A stretch of DNA of 64,000 bases from Hydrogenophaga taeniospiralis CCUG 15921 (GCF_001592305.1 NZ_BCWR01000005.1:1-64000); one strand, 5' to 3'. Shown: positions 51,546 through 62,613, counted from the first letter of the stretch. Made by a program: numbers and translations. The notes: generated by a model not told the origin, from the letters alone.

Positions 51546-52208
51546 TCAGTCGGGCGTGGCCAGCCGTTTGGCCCGTGCCCGTTCAAGCGCGGCGGCGATC
51601 ACGGCGCGCTTCTTGTCCAGCACGGCCGGGTCGGTGTGCTGCGAGTGTGCTTCGAGGTCGGCGTATTTCATGCGGGCCTTGGCCTCGAGCACACGGTCGT
51701 GCTCCGCCTGTTCACGCACGAGCCGCACGGCACGTTCCTCGTAGCGCTTGCGGGCGAGCGTGGCCTGCGCTGGCGACCAGGCCTGCCAGCCAGTGCGCTC
51801 GCCACTGACGATCTCCAGCGAGATGCAGTCCACAGGGCAGACCGGAATGCAGAGCTCACAACCCGTGCAATAGGGCTCAATCACGGTGTGCATGAGCTTG
51901 TTGCTGCCGACGATGGCGTCGGTGGGGCAGGCCTTGATGCACAGCGTGCAGCCGATGCACCAGTCTTCGTCGATCACCGCCACGGTCAGCGGCCCTTCCA
52001 CGCCGTTGGCGGGGCTCAGCGGCTGGGCCGGCTTGCCGGTGATGGCCGCCAGACGCGCCACCCCCTCGACGCCGCCGGGCGGACATTGGTTGATGCCCGC
52101 CTCGCCGTCGGCGATGGCTTGTGCATAGCGCGCGCAGTCCGGGTAGCCGCAGCGCGTGCACTGGGTCTGTGGCAGGGCGGCGTCAATCCGCCGGGCGAGA
52201 TCGTTCAT
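51546..52208 (-). CDS. rsxB: RnfB/RsxB-type iron-sulfur electron-transfer protein
   Basis: 220 residues from ATG 52208. N-terminal 4Fe-4S domain with CTRCGYPDC and CPPGG, then two ferredoxin motifs [12 protein letters not shown] and [13 protein letters not shown] basic, helical C-terminal extension of about 70 residues follows ([30 protein letters not shown]). The N-terminal membrane helix of gammaproteobacterial RsxB is missing, and no rsxA, C, D, G or E gene is near, so it may act outside an Rnf complex, as in other Burkholderiales. Electron partner unknown. Confidence 0.85.
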   Translation of the reverse strand: MNDLARRIDAALPQTQCTRCGYPDCARYAQAIADGEAGINQCPPGGVEGVARLAAITGKPAQPLSPANGVEGPLTVAVIDEDWCIGCTLCIKACPTDAIVGSNKLMHTVIEPYCTGCELCIPVCPVDCISLEIVSGERTGWQAWSPAQATLARKRYEERAVRLVREQAEHDRVLEAKARMKYADLEAHSQHTDPAVLDKKRAVIAAALERARAKRLATPD

Positions 52209-52261
52209 GCCGGGAAATATACCCCGGGCCACCTGGCCGCCGGGGCCCGGGCACCGCGCTG

Positions 52262-53725
52262 TTAGACCGGCTGGCGGGTCTTGCGGGCCACTGCCGTGGA
52301 CGGGGTTTTCGTTGCGGCGGGGGCTGCTGGGGTCGGCTTTGCTTTGACCGCGGCCTTGGTACTGCGTTTCGCGACCGGCTTCGGCGCCAAGGCCTTGGCT
52401 GGAACAGCTTTCACGTCTTGCGGCGCCGCCGCGGCGGATGTCGAGGTCAGAGCCTCCGCAGCGGGCTGGTGGGCATGAATGAAGGACTTCACCACCGGGC
52501 ACACCATTTCGCGCCAGCGTCGGCCGCTGAAGATGCCGTAGTGACCTGCACCCTTGGCTTCATAGTGCATCTGGTGTGTCTTGGGAATGCCGGTGCACAG
52601 ATCATGCGCGGCCTTGGTCTGGCCCGAGCCGGAGATGTCGTCGAGTTCGCCTTCGACCGTCAGCAGGGCGGTGTGGGTGATGTCCTGCGGCCGCACACGC
52701 TCGAGCTGGCCTTTTTCGTTCTTCACGTCCCAGGTGCCATTGACCAGTTTGAAGTCCTGAAACACCGTTTCAATGGTTTCCAGGTAGTAGTGGGCATCCA
52801 TGTCGAGCACCGCGTTGTACTCGTCGTAGAACTGGCGATGGATCTCGGCGCTGGAGTTGTCGCCTTTGATCAAGTCCTGGAAGTAGTCGTAGTGGCTGGT
52901 GGCGTGGTGGCCAGGGTTCATAGCCACGAAGCCGGAATGCTGCAGGAAGCCCGGGTAGACCCGACGGCCGGCGCCAGGGAAGCTGTCGGGCACGCGGTAG
53001 ATGACGTTGTTCTCGAACCAGCTGTGGCTGCGCTCGGTGGCGAGGTTGTTCACCGAGGTTGGCGACTTGCTCGCATCGATCGGGCCACCCATCATGGTCA
53101 TGGACAGCGGCGTGGTTTCACCCCGGCTGGCCATCAGGGACACCGCCGCCAGCACCGGCACGGTGGGCTGGCACACGCTCATGACGTGGCAGTTGCCATA
53201 GCCTTTTTGCAGGTAGCGGATGAACTCCTGGATGTAGTTCACGTAGTCGTCCAGGTGGAAGTCGCCCTCGGACAACGGCACCAGGCGGGCGTTTTTCCAG
53301 TCGGTGATGTAGACCTTGTGGTCCTTGAGCATGCTGCGCACGGTGTCGCGCAGCAGCGTGGCGTAGTGGCCCGACAGCGGCGCCACGATCAACACCACGG
53401 GCTGGCCCTTGAGCGTGGCCAACGTCTCGGTGTTGTCCGAGAAGCGCTTGAAACGCCGCAGTTCGCAGAAGGGTTTGTCGATCTCCACCCGCTCGTGGAT
53501 CGCGATGTCCACCCCATCCACGTCCACCTTGTGGATGCCGAACACCGGTTTTTCGTAGTCCTTGCCCAGCCGGTGCATCAGGTCGTAACCGGCGGAAATG
53601 CGCTGCGCCAGCGGAAACTGTGCCAAAGGCAGCAGGGGGTTGGAGTAGAGCCTGGATGCGACCTCGGCCAGGTCAGCGAAAGGCTCCATCACAGAGCGCT
53701 GTGTTTCGTAAATCTGGTAGAGCAT
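52262..53725 (-). CDS. phaZ: Intracellular polyhydroxybutyrate depolymerase with Lys/Ala/Pro-rich tail
   Basis: 487 residues. Family motifs of the PhaZ1 type: [16 protein letters not shown] at the start, [42 protein letters not shown] (nucleophile Cys in SVCQPT) and [17 protein letters not shown] (catalytic His). It degrades native PHB granules. About 55 residues at the C-terminus are almost only Ala, Lys, Pro, Thr, Val and Arg ([15 protein letters not shown]), like histone H1/AlgP tails. The ATG at 53725 was chosen at the family start; longer frames upstream look unrelated. Confidence 0.9.
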   Translation of the reverse strand: MLYQIYETQRSVMEPFADLAEVASRLYSNPLLPLAQFPLAQRISAGYDLMHRLGKDYEKPVFGIHKVDVDGVDIAIHERVEIDKPFCELRRFKRFSDNTETLATLKGQPVVLIVAPLSGHYATLLRDTVRSMLKDHKVYITDWKNARLVPLSEGDFHLDDYVNYIQEFIRYLQKGYGNCHVMSVCQPTVPVLAAVSLMASRGETTPLSMTMMGGPIDASKSPTSVNNLATERSHSWFENNVIYRVPDSFPGAGRRVYPGFLQHSGFVAMNPGHHATSHYDYFQDLIKGDNSSAEIHRQFYDEYNAVLDMDAHYYLETIETVFQDFKLVNGTWDVKNEKGQLERVRPQDITHTALLTVEGELDDISGSGQTKAAHDLCTGIPKTHQMHYEAKGAGHYGIFSGRRWREMVCPVVKSFIHAHQPAAEALTSTSAAAAPQDVKAVPAKALAPKPVAKRSTKAAVKAKPTPAAPAATKTPSTAVARKTRQPV

Positions 53726-53750
53726 GGTGGGTGGGCAATGAATGGTTATG

Positions 53751-53761
53751 TTGCAGTGCAA
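53751..53761. promoter_or_regulatory. TTGCA-n-TGCAA palindrome upstream of phaZ
   Basis: TTGCAGTGCAA, a perfect five-base-arm palindrome 26 bases upstream of the phaZ start, inside an AT-rich promoter-like stretch. TGC/GCA palindromes resemble PhaR sites of PHB producers; assignment is by analogy. Confidence 0.35.
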
Positions 53762-53923
53762 TATAACAGCATGACCTGTCAGGCGTAAGAGTGAAAACAC
53801 CTAAAAATCGGGCCCGTTTGTCACCATCGTGAAAGAATGCATCCAGGATGCCTTCCGCTTGCCACGAGGCCCAGGGCCCATGCGCCCGTCATCTGGATGG
53901 TGACGGGGCGGTTGCGGAAACAG

Positions 53924-53949
53924 AAAAGCCGCTCGATGAGCGGCTTTTT
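53924..53949. terminator. Rho-independent terminator after the aminotransferase gene
   Basis: AAAAGCCGCTC, loop GAT, GAGCGGCTTTT: an eleven-base stem with T or A runs on both sides. It lies 18 bases past the tyrB stop and can also stop transcription from the opposite side. Confidence 0.88.
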
Positions 53950-53966
53950 CTTGAGGGGCGACCCGA

Positions 53967-55175
53967 TCAGATGACCTTGGCGATCGCCTGGCAGACGTAG
54001 TCGATGTTCTTGCTGTTGAGCGCGGCCACGCACATGCGGCCGGTGTCGGTGCCGTACACGCCGAACTCGCTGCGCAGGCGCACCATCTGGTCCTTGGACA
54101 GGCCCGAGTAGCTGAACATGCCGATCTGGGTGGTGATGAAGCTCATGTCCTTGGCCACGCCGGCGGCCTTGAGGCCGTCCACCAGTTTCTGGCGCATGGC
54201 CTTGATGCGCACGCGCATTTCACCCAACTCCTGTTCCCACAGCGCGCGCAGCTCGGGGTTGTTCAGCACCGCGGCCACGATGGCGCCGCCATGGGTGGGC
54301 GGGTTGGAGTAGTTGGTGCGGATGGCGATCTTGAGCTGGCTGAGCACGCGGTCGGTTTCTTCTTTGCTGCTGCCCACCACGCTCAGGGCGCCCACGCGCT
54401 CGCCGTACAGGCTGAAGCTCTTAGAGAAGCTGGTGGAAACGAAGATGTTCAGGCCGGCGGCCACGAACTTGCCGATCACGGCGCCGTCTTCGGCGATGCC
54501 GTAGCCAAAGCCCTGGTAGGCCATGTCGAGGAAGGCGGTGAGGTTGCGGGCCTGCACCACGGCGATCACCTGGTCCCACTGGGCGGGGGTGATGTCGTAG
54601 CCGGTGGGGTTGTGGCAGCAAGCGTGCAGCAGCACGATGGTGCCGGGGGCGGCGGCGTTCAAGGCGGCCAGCATGCCGTCGAAGTTGATGCCGCCCAGGC
54701 CGCCGTTGGCGCTCTGGTCGAAGTAGGGATAGGTTTCCACCGTGAAGCCGGCGTTGGTGAACAGCGCGCGGTGGTTTTCCCAGCTCGGGTCGGAAATCAG
54801 GACCTTGGCGTCGGGGCTGATCTTTTTCAGGAAGTCAGCGCCGATCTTCAGGCCGCCGGTGCCGCCGATGGCCTGCACCGTGGCCACGCGGCCACTTTTC
54901 ACCACGTCGGAGTCCGCACCGAACACCAGGCCTTTGACGGCGGCGTCGTAGGCGGCGATGCCGTCGATGGGCAGATAGCCCCGCGCGGTCGGCTTGTCCA
55001 TCATGGCTTTTTCAGCGGCCTGCACGCACTGCAACAGCGGCAGTTTGCCGTTGTCGTCGAAATACACGCCAACGCCCAGGTTGACCTTGTTGGGGTTGGT
55101 GTCGGCGGCGAACTGTTCGTTCAGACCCAGGATCGGGTCGCGCGGGGCCATTTCGACGGCGGTGAACAAAGACAT
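53967..55175 (-). CDS. tyrB: Aromatic amino acid aminotransferase (class I, AspC/TyrB group)
   Basis: 402 residues. PLP-enzyme landmarks: [21 protein letters not shown] start, [25 protein letters not shown] (pyridine-binding Asp, phosphate region) and [18 protein letters not shown] (Schiff-base Lys), with the [10 protein letters not shown] active-site loop. It exchanges amino groups between aromatic or dicarboxylic amino acids and 2-oxoglutarate. AAGGAT lies just upstream of the ATG. It is divergent from uvrB. TyrB and AspC cannot be separated by eye. Confidence 0.92.
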   Translation of the reverse strand: MSLFTAVEMAPRDPILGLNEQFAADTNPNKVNLGVGVYFDDNGKLPLLQCVQAAEKAMMDKPTARGYLPIDGIAAYDAAVKGLVFGADSDVVKSGRVATVQAIGGTGGLKIGADFLKKISPDAKVLISDPSWENHRALFTNAGFTVETYPYFDQSANGGLGGINFDGMLAALNAAAPGTIVLLHACCHNPTGYDITPAQWDQVIAVVQARNLTAFLDMAYQGFGYGIAEDGAVIGKFVAAGLNIFVSTSFSKSFSLYGERVGALSVVGSSKEETDRVLSQLKIAIRTNYSNPPTHGGAIVAAVLNNPELRALWEQELGEMRVRIKAMRQKLVDGLKAAGVAKDMSFITTQIGMFSYSGLSKDQMVRLRSEFGVYGTDTGRMCVAALNSKNIDYVCQAIAKVI

Positions 55176-55280
55176 GAATATCCTTTGGAAGTTGTCAGTA
55201 GCGGGATTTTCGGGGCTCGGTTAGCCTTGCGGGTTATCCATGATTTTACCCGGCCCCTACCCGGGCCAGCCGAGCGCGCC

Positions 55281-57368
55281 ATGCCAAAAATTGCAGAAGT
55301 CATACCGGAAACACAGAAGGGCGAGTTCGTCCGTTTTCCCGGTTCGCCGTTCGAACTCTTCATGCCATACCCGCCAGCGGGCGACCAGCCCACCGCCATC
55401 GAGCAACTGGTGGAGGGCATCAACGACGGTGAGGTGTTCCAGACCCTGCTGGGCGTGACCGGCTCGGGCAAGACCTTCACCATGGCCAATGTGATCGCCC
55501 GCCTGGGGCGCCCGGCCATCGTGTTCGCGCCCAACAAGACGCTGGCCGCGCAGCTGTATTCCGAGTTCCGCGAGTTCTTCCCGAAGAACGCGGTCGAGTA
55601 CTTCGTCAGCTACTACGACTACTACCAGCCCGAGGCCTATGTGCCCCAGCGCGACCTGTTCATCGAGAAGGACAGCGCGATCAACGAGCACATCGAGCAG
55701 ATGCGCCTCTCGTGTACCAAGAGCATCCTGGAGCGGCGCGACGTGGTGATCGTGGCCACCGTCTCGGCCATCTACGGCATCGGCAAGCCCGAGAGCTACC
55801 ACCAGATGGTGATGACGCTGCGCACGGGCGACAAGATCGGCCAGCGCGACCTGATCGCGCAACTGGTGCGCATGCAGTACGCGCGCAACGAGGCCGATTT
55901 TTCGCGCGGCAAGTTCCGCGTGCGCGGCGACACCATCGACGTGTTCCCGGCCGAACACAGCGAGATGGCGATCCGCATCGAGCTGTTCGACGACGAGGTG
56001 GAAACCCTGCAACTCTTCGACCCGCTCACCGGCAAGGTGCGGCAGAAGATTCCGCGTTTCACCGTCTACCCCAGCAGCCACTATGTGACGCCGCGCGAGC
56101 AGGTGCTGCACGCGGTGGAACTGATCAAGGAAGAGCTGCGCGTGCGCCTGGCGCAACTGGTGGGCATGGGCAAGCTGGTCGAAGCCCAGCGGCTGGAGCA
56201 ACGCACCCGGTTTGACCTGGAAATGCTCAGCGAGGTGGGCCACTGCAAGGGCATCGAGAACTACTCGCGCCACCTGGCCGGCAGCGCCGAGGGTGAGCCA
56301 CCGTCCACGCTGACCGACTATTTGCCCAAGGACGCGGTGATGTTCCTGGACGAGAGCCACGTGCTCATGGGCCAGTTCGGTGGCATGTACAACGGCGACC
56401 GCGCGCGCAAGACCACGCTGGTGGAATACGGTTTCCGCCTGCCCAGCGCGCTGGACAACCGGCCGCTCAAGCTCGAAGAGTTCGAGCAGCGCATGCGCCA
56501 GGTGGTGTTCGTCTCGGCCACGCCGGCCGACTACGAAAAGACGCACTCGGGCCAGGTGGTGGAACAGGTGGTGCGTCCCACCGGCCTGGTGGACCCGGAA
56601 GTGGAAGTGCGCCCTGCCACGCACCAGGTGGATGACGTGCTGCAGGAGATCCGCATCCGGGTGGAGAAGAACGAGCGCGTGCTCATCACCACGCTGACCA
56701 AGCGCATGGCCGAGCAGCTGACCGACTACCTGACGGAAAACGGCGTCAAGGTGCGCTATCTGCACAGCGACGTGGACACGGTCGAGCGGGTGGAGATCAT
56801 CCGCGACCTGCGCCTGGGCGCCTTCGACGTGCTGGTGGGCATCAACCTGCTGCGCGAAGGACTGGACATCCCCGAGGTCTCGCTGGTGGCGATCCTGGAC
56901 GCCGACAAGGAAGGCTTCCTGCGCTCCGAGCGCAGTCTGATCCAGACCATCGGCCGCGCGGCGCGCAACCTGCAGGGCCGCGCCATCCTGTACGCCGACC
57001 GCGTGACCGACTCGATGGCCCGGGCCATGGGCGAAACCGAGCGCCGCCGCACCAAGCAAGTGGCGCACAACCTGGCGATGGGCATCGAGCCGCGCAGCAT
57101 CAACAAACGCATCAAGGACCTGATCGACGGCGTCTACAGCGAAAAGGCCGGCAAGGAAGCCGACCGTCTGGCCGCCGAGAGCGCGCAGCGCGCCAGCGTG
57201 GAGGACATGAGCGAGAAGGACGTGGCGCGCGAGATCAAGCGGCTGGAAAAACTCATGCTGGAGCATGCGCGCAACCTCGAGTTCGAGAAGGCGGCCGGGG
57301 TGCGGGATCAGTTGCACCACCTGAAGGCTCAGGTGTTTGGCGCCCCCGGGGTGGACAACGTGGCCTGA
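55281..57368 (+). CDS. uvrB: UvrABC system protein B
   Basis: 695 residues, full length. Walker A GVTGSGKT (58-65), the beta-hairpin [15 protein letters not shown], helicase motifs [14 protein letters not shown] and IGRAARN, and a C-terminal UVR motif ([27 protein letters not shown]) for UvrC. It verifies damage and loads UvrC in nucleotide excision repair. The frame is open for 330 codons upstream, but ATG 55281 is the family start. I did not find a convincing LexA box in the 105-base tyrB-uvrB gap. Confidence 0.97.
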   Translation: MPKIAEVIPETQKGEFVRFPGSPFELFMPYPPAGDQPTAIEQLVEGINDGEVFQTLLGVTGSGKTFTMANVIARLGRPAIVFAPNKTLAAQLYSEFREFFPKNAVEYFVSYYDYYQPEAYVPQRDLFIEKDSAINEHIEQMRLSCTKSILERRDVVIVATVSAIYGIGKPESYHQMVMTLRTGDKIGQRDLIAQLVRMQYARNEADFSRGKFRVRGDTIDVFPAEHSEMAIRIELFDDEVETLQLFDPLTGKVRQKIPRFTVYPSSHYVTPREQVLHAVELIKEELRVRLAQLVGMGKLVEAQRLEQRTRFDLEMLSEVGHCKGIENYSRHLAGSAEGEPPSTLTDYLPKDAVMFLDESHVLMGQFGGMYNGDRARKTTLVEYGFRLPSALDNRPLKLEEFEQRMRQVVFVSATPADYEKTHSGQVVEQVVRPTGLVDPEVEVRPATHQVDDVLQEIRIRVEKNERVLITTLTKRMAEQLTDYLTENGVKVRYLHSDVDTVERVEIIRDLRLGAFDVLVGINLLREGLDIPEVSLVAILDADKEGFLRSERSLIQTIGRAARNLQGRAILYADRVTDSMARAMGETERRRTKQVAHNLAMGIEPRSINKRIKDLIDGVYSEKAGKEADRLAAESAQRASVEDMSEKDVAREIKRLEKLMLEHARNLEFEKAAGVRDQLHHLKAQVFGAPGVDNVA

Positions 57369-57410
57369 CGCACAATCGGCGCACAAGCACCCGCGCAGGG
57401 GTCGGCCAGC

Positions 57411-58151
57411 ATGGCCGGGACGCGGAGCACACCAGCACCAGATTCACACATGCAAGCTCAGGATGAACCGCGCAGCGGCGACGGCCCGGCGGACGACACA
57501 TGCATCTACCTGATCGAGGACGATCCCACGGTTCTGCAGTTCGTGCGGCAGGCGCTGCTGTCCCGGCCGCACTGGCGCCTGCTCGGTCATTCGGACAGCC
57601 TGGCCCACGCCCGCGCGCATGCCTTGTGTGCGAACGCGAATGTCTTTCTGGTGGATCTGGGCTTGCCCGATGGCCGGGGTGAAGATCTCCTGCACCTGCT
57701 GGCGCGTGAGCGGCCCGGCGCCGAGCTGCTGGTCTTCACCGTGTTTGGCGAAGAGTCCCGGCTGGTGGGCGCGTTGGAAGCGGGCGCCACGGGTTATGTG
57801 CTCAAAGGCTGCACCGGCGAAGACCTGACGGCCGCGATCGAGCAGATTCGCGAGGGTGGGGCGCCCATCTCGCCCCTGCTCGCCCGCATGCTGCTCAAGC
57901 AGTTTCGCCTGGTGCAGGAGGCGCTGCCGGTCATTCCGGTCGTCGCGCTGCGCGAAGAGGTGCTGCTGTCCGAGCGGGAAACCGATGTGCTCAAGCTGGT
58001 CGCCCAAGGGTATGTGAACAAGGAAATCGCCAGCAAGCTGGCGATTTCCCCGACCACCGTCGGCACCCACATCAAGAACCTCTACCGCAAGCTCGCGGTA
58101 CACAGCCGGGTGCAGGTGGTGAGGGCAGCGCAGGAGCGTGGCCTGCTGTGA
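57411..58151 (+). CDS. NarL/LuxR-type response regulator
   Basis: 246 residues from ATG 57411 (AGGGG nine bases upstream); ATG 57450 is an alternative. Receiver domain with the acidic pocket (EDD, about 36-38), phosphoacceptor Asp82 in FLVDLGLPDG and the conserved Lys in GYVLKG. A C-terminal LuxR helix-turn-helix (LSERETDVLKLVAQGYVNKEIASKLAISPTTVGTHIKNLYRKL) follows. A flexible 30-residue N-terminal extension is unusual. Its stop overlaps the kinase gene start (GTGA), a clear cognate pair. Confidence 0.92.
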   Translation: MAGTRSTPAPDSHMQAQDEPRSGDGPADDTCIYLIEDDPTVLQFVRQALLSRPHWRLLGHSDSLAHARAHALCANANVFLVDLGLPDGRGEDLLHLLARERPGAELLVFTVFGEESRLVGALEAGATGYVLKGCTGEDLTAAIEQIREGGAPISPLLARMLLKQFRLVQEALPVIPVVALREEVLLSERETDVLKLVAQGYVNKEIASKLAISPTTVGTHIKNLYRKLAVHSRVQVVRAAQERGLL

Positions 58152-60064
58152 ATCTGAAGGCCCGAGCGCGCCAAACCCTCAGCAGGGTTCCTGCCTACCT
58201 CTGGGCTGCATTCCTGTTGGTGGTCCTGCTCGTGTTGCTCGCGACGGTTACCCAGGGGAGCGCTCCGCCGGGCGCGGCGCAGGTGACCCGGGCCGATCGC
58301 GTCACGTTCAGGAACGGGGTTGAAACGGTTCAACCCGTGGCCCTGCCGCACCTCTGGGACGACGGGACGAAAACCTGGGGGGATGAGGTCCATTACCGGT
58401 TGCGTCTGCCCCCGACGCCACCCGAAGCCACCTCCGGCGACGCGCAATTGGCACTGCTGCTGCCCCGCATCGGCGTGCGGTTTCGGGTGCTTTTCAATGG
58501 ACAGGAGGTGGAATCGCAGGCTTGGCGGCGTGGCCCCGGTTATTTCGATGCCGGCACCCACGCGCACCTCGTGCCGCTGCCACCCAGCTTGCGCAAGCCG
58601 CAATGGGAGCACAACCGCGTCGAGATCCAGCTCCAGCCACAGGCTTTGCGCATCAGCGGGCTCGCGCCGGTGTGGATCGGCTCCAGGGATGCCTTGCAGG
58701 AGCGGCACCAGCGGCTCATCTGGTGGCAGGTTCACCTGACCTGGATGGTGGCGGCCTCGGCGCTGATGATGGGGCTGCTCTCGTTGCTGATCTGGATGAT
58801 GTCGGAGGAGCGCCTGCTGGGCCTGCTCGCCGCGGGCCTGCTGGTGCTGACCCTGCGTCTGTACCTGTCGACGCCGCTGTTCCTGTCGGGGCCGTTCCTG
58901 GCCTGGGATTACCTGCACAAGCTGACGTTCACCCTCTACTGCGGCTTCCTGTACCTGTTCATTTCGGAGCTGTTCGACTTTCGCCAGAGCGTGGTGCGCA
59001 AGCTGGTCAAAATCATGATGGTGATCGGCCCGTTCTGGCTGGGCGTGCTGGTCTGGACGCAGAACTACAACCTCTACCGCCTGTGGACCGGGGTGATCGT
59101 GCTGGTGTGTGTGTTGGCCCTGCTCAAGGTGATCCACCGGGCGCGATGGGGCATGGACGTCAACCAGCGGTTGATGGTCGTGGTGGGGCTGGCCACCATG
59201 GTCACGGGCCTGCGCGACTTCCTGGTCGTCCAGGTCGGCTTGCCCGGTGACGTGGACATCCGCTGGATGACCGCGGGCAGCCTGGTGCTGATGTTCGCCA
59301 TGGGCTGGGTGCTGGTGCAGCGCACCTCACAGTCGATGGAGCAGGTGGAACGGCTCAACGCCGAACTGGCCCACAAGGTAAACGAGCGCGAGGACGAACT
59401 GCACGCGATGTTCAGCCGGTTGCGCGCGGTGGAAAGCCAGCGCGTGCTGGAGACCGAACGCCGCCGGCTCACGCGAGACATGCACGACGGCCTGGGCAGC
59501 CAACTGGTCCAGACGCTCAACCTGGTGCACAGCAGTGGTGAGCGCGTCGAAAGCGCGACCATCGCTTTCATGCTCAGCCATGCGCTCGAAGAACTGCGCA
59601 TGACGCTGGATTCGCTCGAACCCATGGGCGGCGACCTGCCCACCATTCTGGGCACCTTGCGCCAACGCATCGCACCCGCCTTGAAGGTCGCCGGTATCGA
59701 GCTCGACTGGCAGGTGCAGGAAGTACCGGTGGTGCCTGGCCTGGAAGCGCGCGGCGTGATGCACCTGTTCCGCTGCCTGCAGGAAGTGTTCGCCAATGTG
59801 GTCAAGCACGCGCACGCCAGCCGGGTCGCGGTGCGCACCTGGCAAGACGGCGAACGCATCTGTTTGAGTGTGACCGACAACGGCGTCGGACTGGGCGAGG
59901 CACCAGAGTCGGGATACCGCGAAGGTGGTCGCGGCATCAGCAACATCCGTCTGCGAGCGGCCGAAATCGGTGCCGAAGTATGGTTCTCCGGCGCACTCCC
60001 CGGCACCCGGGTGACTTTCAGCTTCGCCTGTGAGGATCCTTTGGCTGGCGGGGCCCCGGCCTGA
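58148..60064 (+). CDS. Sensor histidine kinase, 7TMR-DISM plus HisKA_3 type
   Basis: 638 residues, GTG start overlapping the regulator stop. A first TM helix (about 18-38), a periplasmic beta-rich domain (to about 185, 7TMR-DISM extracellular-like), about seven TM helices (195-395) and a short coiled coil precede the HisKA_3 dimerisation helix with RRLTRDMHDGLGSQLVQTL (His about 445). The HATPase_c domain has NVVKHAHASRV and DNGVGLG. It signals to the LuxR-type regulator. The sensed ligand is unknown; carbohydrates are typical for DISM domains. Confidence 0.9.
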   Translation: MNLKARARQTLSRVPAYLWAAFLLVVLLVLLATVTQGSAPPGAAQVTRADRVTFRNGVETVQPVALPHLWDDGTKTWGDEVHYRLRLPPTPPEATSGDAQLALLLPRIGVRFRVLFNGQEVESQAWRRGPGYFDAGTHAHLVPLPPSLRKPQWEHNRVEIQLQPQALRISGLAPVWIGSRDALQERHQRLIWWQVHLTWMVAASALMMGLLSLLIWMMSEERLLGLLAAGLLVLTLRLYLSTPLFLSGPFLAWDYLHKLTFTLYCGFLYLFISELFDFRQSVVRKLVKIMMVIGPFWLGVLVWTQNYNLYRLWTGVIVLVCVLALLKVIHRARWGMDVNQRLMVVVGLATMVTGLRDFLVVQVGLPGDVDIRWMTAGSLVLMFAMGWVLVQRTSQSMEQVERLNAELAHKVNEREDELHAMFSRLRAVESQRVLETERRRLTRDMHDGLGSQLVQTLNLVHSSGERVESATIAFMLSHALEELRMTLDSLEPMGGDLPTILGTLRQRIAPALKVAGIELDWQVQEVPVVPGLEARGVMHLFRCLQEVFANVVKHAHASRVAVRTWQDGERICLSVTDNGVGLGEAPESGYREGGRGISNIRLRAAEIGAEVWFSGALPGTRVTFSFACEDPLAGGAPA

Positions 60065-60127
60065 TCGCCGTGTGCAAGCCCCGCACGGAACGTGGTCTGG
60101 GGCGCGTCGGGATGGGTAGCTCCGCTC

Positions 60128-60156
60128 CGGACAACTTGCGGTAGGGCCCGTACAAT
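60128..60156 (+). promoter_or_regulatory. Candidate sigma70 promoter upstream of iscR
   Basis: CGGACA (60128-60133), 17-base spacer, TACAAT (60151-60156; five of six matches). A second possible -10, TATACT (60183-60188), overlaps the IscR site. Confidence 0.45.
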
Positions 60157-60183
60157 GTCGATCAAATCGCTCGGCTTTGCGGT

Positions 60184-60208
60184 ATACTCGACAAAAATAG
60201 TCGGGAAA
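60184..60208 (+). promoter_or_regulatory. Type 1 IscR binding site
   Basis: The 25-base element begins ATACTCGAC and ends ATAGTCGGGAAA. It matches 22 of 25 positions of the E. coli type 1 IscR consensus (ATASYYGACTRwwwYAGTC then RRSTAT). This supports autorepression of the isc operon by holo-IscR. Confidence 0.8.
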
Positions 60209-60326
60209 GCCTTCAACGCATCGACCCATGGGTCGATCGGAGTGGGCGGAGCAGGGATCTGTGGGCGTTGTTTGGGCCTGCAGATCATCCAACGACGGTC
60301 AAGCCAACACTTCAAGGAGCTTGAAT

Positions 60327-60863
60327 ATGCGCCTCACGACCAAAGGCCGCTTCGCGGTCACCGCCATGATCGATCTGGCCCTGCGCCAGAACAATGGCCC
60401 CGTCACGCTCGCGGCCATCAGCCAACGCCAGCAGATTTCGCTGTCCTACCTGGAGCAGCTTTTCGGCAAGTTGCGCCGCCACGAACTGGTCGAGTCCACC
60501 CGTGGGCCCGGCGGCGGTTACACCCTGGGCCGCAAGGCCGCAGAAATCACCGTGGCCGACATCATTGTCTCGGTGGACGAACCCATCGATGCCACCCAGT
60601 GCGGCGGCAAGGAAAACTGTCTGGGCGAAGGCCACCGCTGCATGACGCACGAACTGTGGGCGGCCCTGAACGCCAAGATGGTCGATTTCCTCGACTCGGT
60701 GTCCCTGCAGTCGCTGGTGGACGATCAGCTCGCCAAAGGGGTGGTTGTCGAAAACGCCCCCATGATCAAGCGGGCCATTTCCAGCGCACCGGTGGTCAAG
60801 CCGATCCGGGTGAATGCGCCCAACTCGGTGTTTGCCCTGGGGGCGACCGCATTCTCGAAATGA
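60327..60863 (+). CDS. iscR: Rrf2-family regulator IscR
   Basis: 178 residues. N-terminal winged helix ([50 protein letters not shown]). The three 2Fe-2S cysteines are in [14 protein letters not shown] (C-x5-C-x5-C). Holo-IscR represses isc through type 1 sites; apo-IscR uses type 2 sites. AAGGAG precedes the ATG at 60327. It is first in the isc operon. Confidence 0.95.
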   Translation: MRLTTKGRFAVTAMIDLALRQNNGPVTLAAISQRQQISLSYLEQLFGKLRRHELVESTRGPGGGYTLGRKAAEITVADIIVSVDEPIDATQCGGKENCLGEGHRCMTHELWAALNAKMVDFLDSVSLQSLVDDQLAKGVVVENAPMIKRAISSAPVVKPIRVNAPNSVFALGATAFSK

Positions 60864-60996
60864 TGCCGGCGACCTGCCTGGAGCTCGGTTCCGCAGCCGG
60901 TCGCGCCGGCCCATGGAGCCGCTTTCAGGCGTCTGTCAGCCGCTGCCCACAGTATTCGATCTCTCATCCATTCAGCCAGCCCAAGCACCGCCAGCC

Positions 60997-62214
60997 ATGA
61001 GCACACCGCACTTCCCCATCTACATGGACTACAGCGCCACCAACCCTTGCGATCCGCGGGTGGTGGATGCCATGATTCCCTGGCTGCGCGAGCATTTCGG
61101 CAACCCGGCGTCGCGCAGCCATGCCTGGGGCTGGGAAGCCGAAAAGGCGGTGGAAACCGCTCGCGAGCAGGTGGCCGCGTTGATCAACGCCGACCCGCGT
61201 GAAATCGTCTGGACCAGCGGTGCCACCGAATCCAACAACCTGGCCCTCAAAGGCGCGGCTCACTTCTACAAGACCAAGGGCAAGCACCTGATCACGGTCA
61301 AGACCGAGCACAAGGCCGTGCTCGATACCATGCGCGAACTGGAGCGCCAGGGTTTCGAGGTGACCTACCTCGACGTGCAAGCCGATGGCCTGCTCGATCT
61401 GGAGACCTTCAAGGCCGCGATCCGCCCGGACACCATCCTGGCTTCGGTCATGTTCGTGAACAACGAGATCGGCGTGATCCAGGACATCGCGGCGATTGGC
61501 AAGATCTGCCGCGAGAAGGGTGTGATCTTCCACGTGGACGCGGCGCAGGCCACCGGTCGGGTGGACGTGGATTTGCAGACCCTGCCGGTCGACCTGATGA
61601 GCCTGACCAGCCACAAAACTTACGGCCCTAAAGGCATTGGCGCGCTGTACGTGCGGCGCAAACCACGCATCCGCATCGAGGCGCAGATGCACGGCGGTGG
61701 CCATGAGCGCGGCATGCGCTCGGGCACGCTGCCCACCCACCAGTGCGTGGGCATGGGCGAGGCCTACCGCATCGCCAAGGAAGAGATGCACGCCGAGAAC
61801 CAGCGCATCCGCGCGCTGCACGACCGCATGGTCGCTGGCCTGAAGGGCATCGAAGAGGTGTTCATCAACGGTCACGAAACCCAGCGCGTGCCGCACAACC
61901 TGAACATGAGCTTCAATTACGTCGAGGGCGAGTCGCTGATCATGGGCATCAAGGGGCTGGCGGTGTCGTCGGGCTCGGCCTGTACCTCGGCCAGCCTGGA
62001 GCCCAGCTACGTGCTGCGCGCGCTCGGCCGCAGCGACGAGCTGGCCCACAGCAGCCTGCGCATGACCATCGGTCGCTGGACGACCGAAGAAGAGATCGAT
62101 TACGCGATCGCCACGATCAAGGAAAACGTGGCCAAGTTGCGCGAGTTGTCCCCCTTGTGGGAAATGTTCAAGGACGGCATTGATATCTCGACGATTCAAT
62201 GGGCCGCACACTGA
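60997..62214 (+). CDS. iscS: Cysteine desulfurase IscS
   Basis: 405 residues. PLP Lys207 in [12 protein letters not shown] and the mobile catalytic Cys329 in [32 protein letters not shown] and [10 protein letters not shown] also fit. It supplies persulfide sulfur to IscU and to other acceptors. The numbering is one residue beyond E. coli IscS (206, 328). Start at ATG 60997; the 133-base gap after iscR holds no obvious promoter. Confidence 0.96.
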   Translation: MSTPHFPIYMDYSATNPCDPRVVDAMIPWLREHFGNPASRSHAWGWEAEKAVETAREQVAALINADPREIVWTSGATESNNLALKGAAHFYKTKGKHLITVKTEHKAVLDTMRELERQGFEVTYLDVQADGLLDLETFKAAIRPDTILASVMFVNNEIGVIQDIAAIGKICREKGVIFHVDAAQATGRVDVDLQTLPVDLMSLTSHKTYGPKGIGALYVRRKPRIRIEAQMHGGGHERGMRSGTLPTHQCVGMGEAYRIAKEEMHAENQRIRALHDRMVAGLKGIEEVFINGHETQRVPHNLNMSFNYVEGESLIMGIKGLAVSSGSACTSASLEPSYVLRALGRSDELAHSSLRMTIGRWTTEEEIDYAIATIKENVAKLRELSPLWEMFKDGIDISTIQWAAH

Positions 62215-62226
62215 AGGAGAAACACC

Positions 62227-62613
62227 ATGGCTTATTCTGAAAAAGTGGTTGACCACTACGAAAACCCCCGCAACGTCGGCTCGTTCGACAAGGGCGACGA
62301 ATCGGTGGGCACCGGCATGGTGGGCGCACCGGCCTGCGGCGACGTGATGAAGCTGCAGATCAAGGTGAACCCGACCACCGGCGTGATCGAAGACGCGCGC
62401 TTCAAAACCTACGGCTGCGGCTCGGCCATTGCCTCGTCGTCTCTCGTGACCGAATGGGTCAAGGGCAAGACGCTGGACCAGGCCGCTGCGCTCAAGAACA
62501 GCGAGATCGCCGAAGAACTGGCGTTGCCGCCGGTGAAAATCCACTGCTCCATCCTGGCCGAAGACGCCATCAAGGCCGCGGTGGACGACTATCGCAAAAA
62601 GCATGTGAACTAA
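62227..62613 (+). CDS. iscU: Fe-S cluster scaffold IscU
   Basis: 128 residues, canonical. The three cluster cysteines lie in [23 protein letters not shown] and [10 protein letters not shown], and the HscA-binding LPPVK precedes the last. It assembles clusters with IscS and transfers them with HscA/HscB. It lies 12 bases after iscS with AAGGAG. The gap to iscA holds repeat copy 4. Confidence 0.96.
   Translation: MAYSEKVVDHYENPRNVGSFDKGDESVGTGMVGAPACGDVMKLQIKVNPTTGVIEDARFKTYGCGSAIASSSLVTEWVKGKTLDQAAALKNSEIAEELALPPVKIHCSILAEDAIKAAVDDYRKKHVN

Noticed and set aside
54291..55280. Frame continuing 330 codons upstream of uvrB
   Set aside because: It runs antisense through tyrB; the UvrB family start is at 55281.
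55176..55280. LexA box for uvrB
   Set aside because: No CTGT-N8-ACAG pattern could be found in the gap.
55257..57386. Minus-strand open frame of 709 codons opposite uvrB
   Set aside because: Antisense shadow of a highly conserved gene; low-complexity His/Leu/Val composition and no motif.
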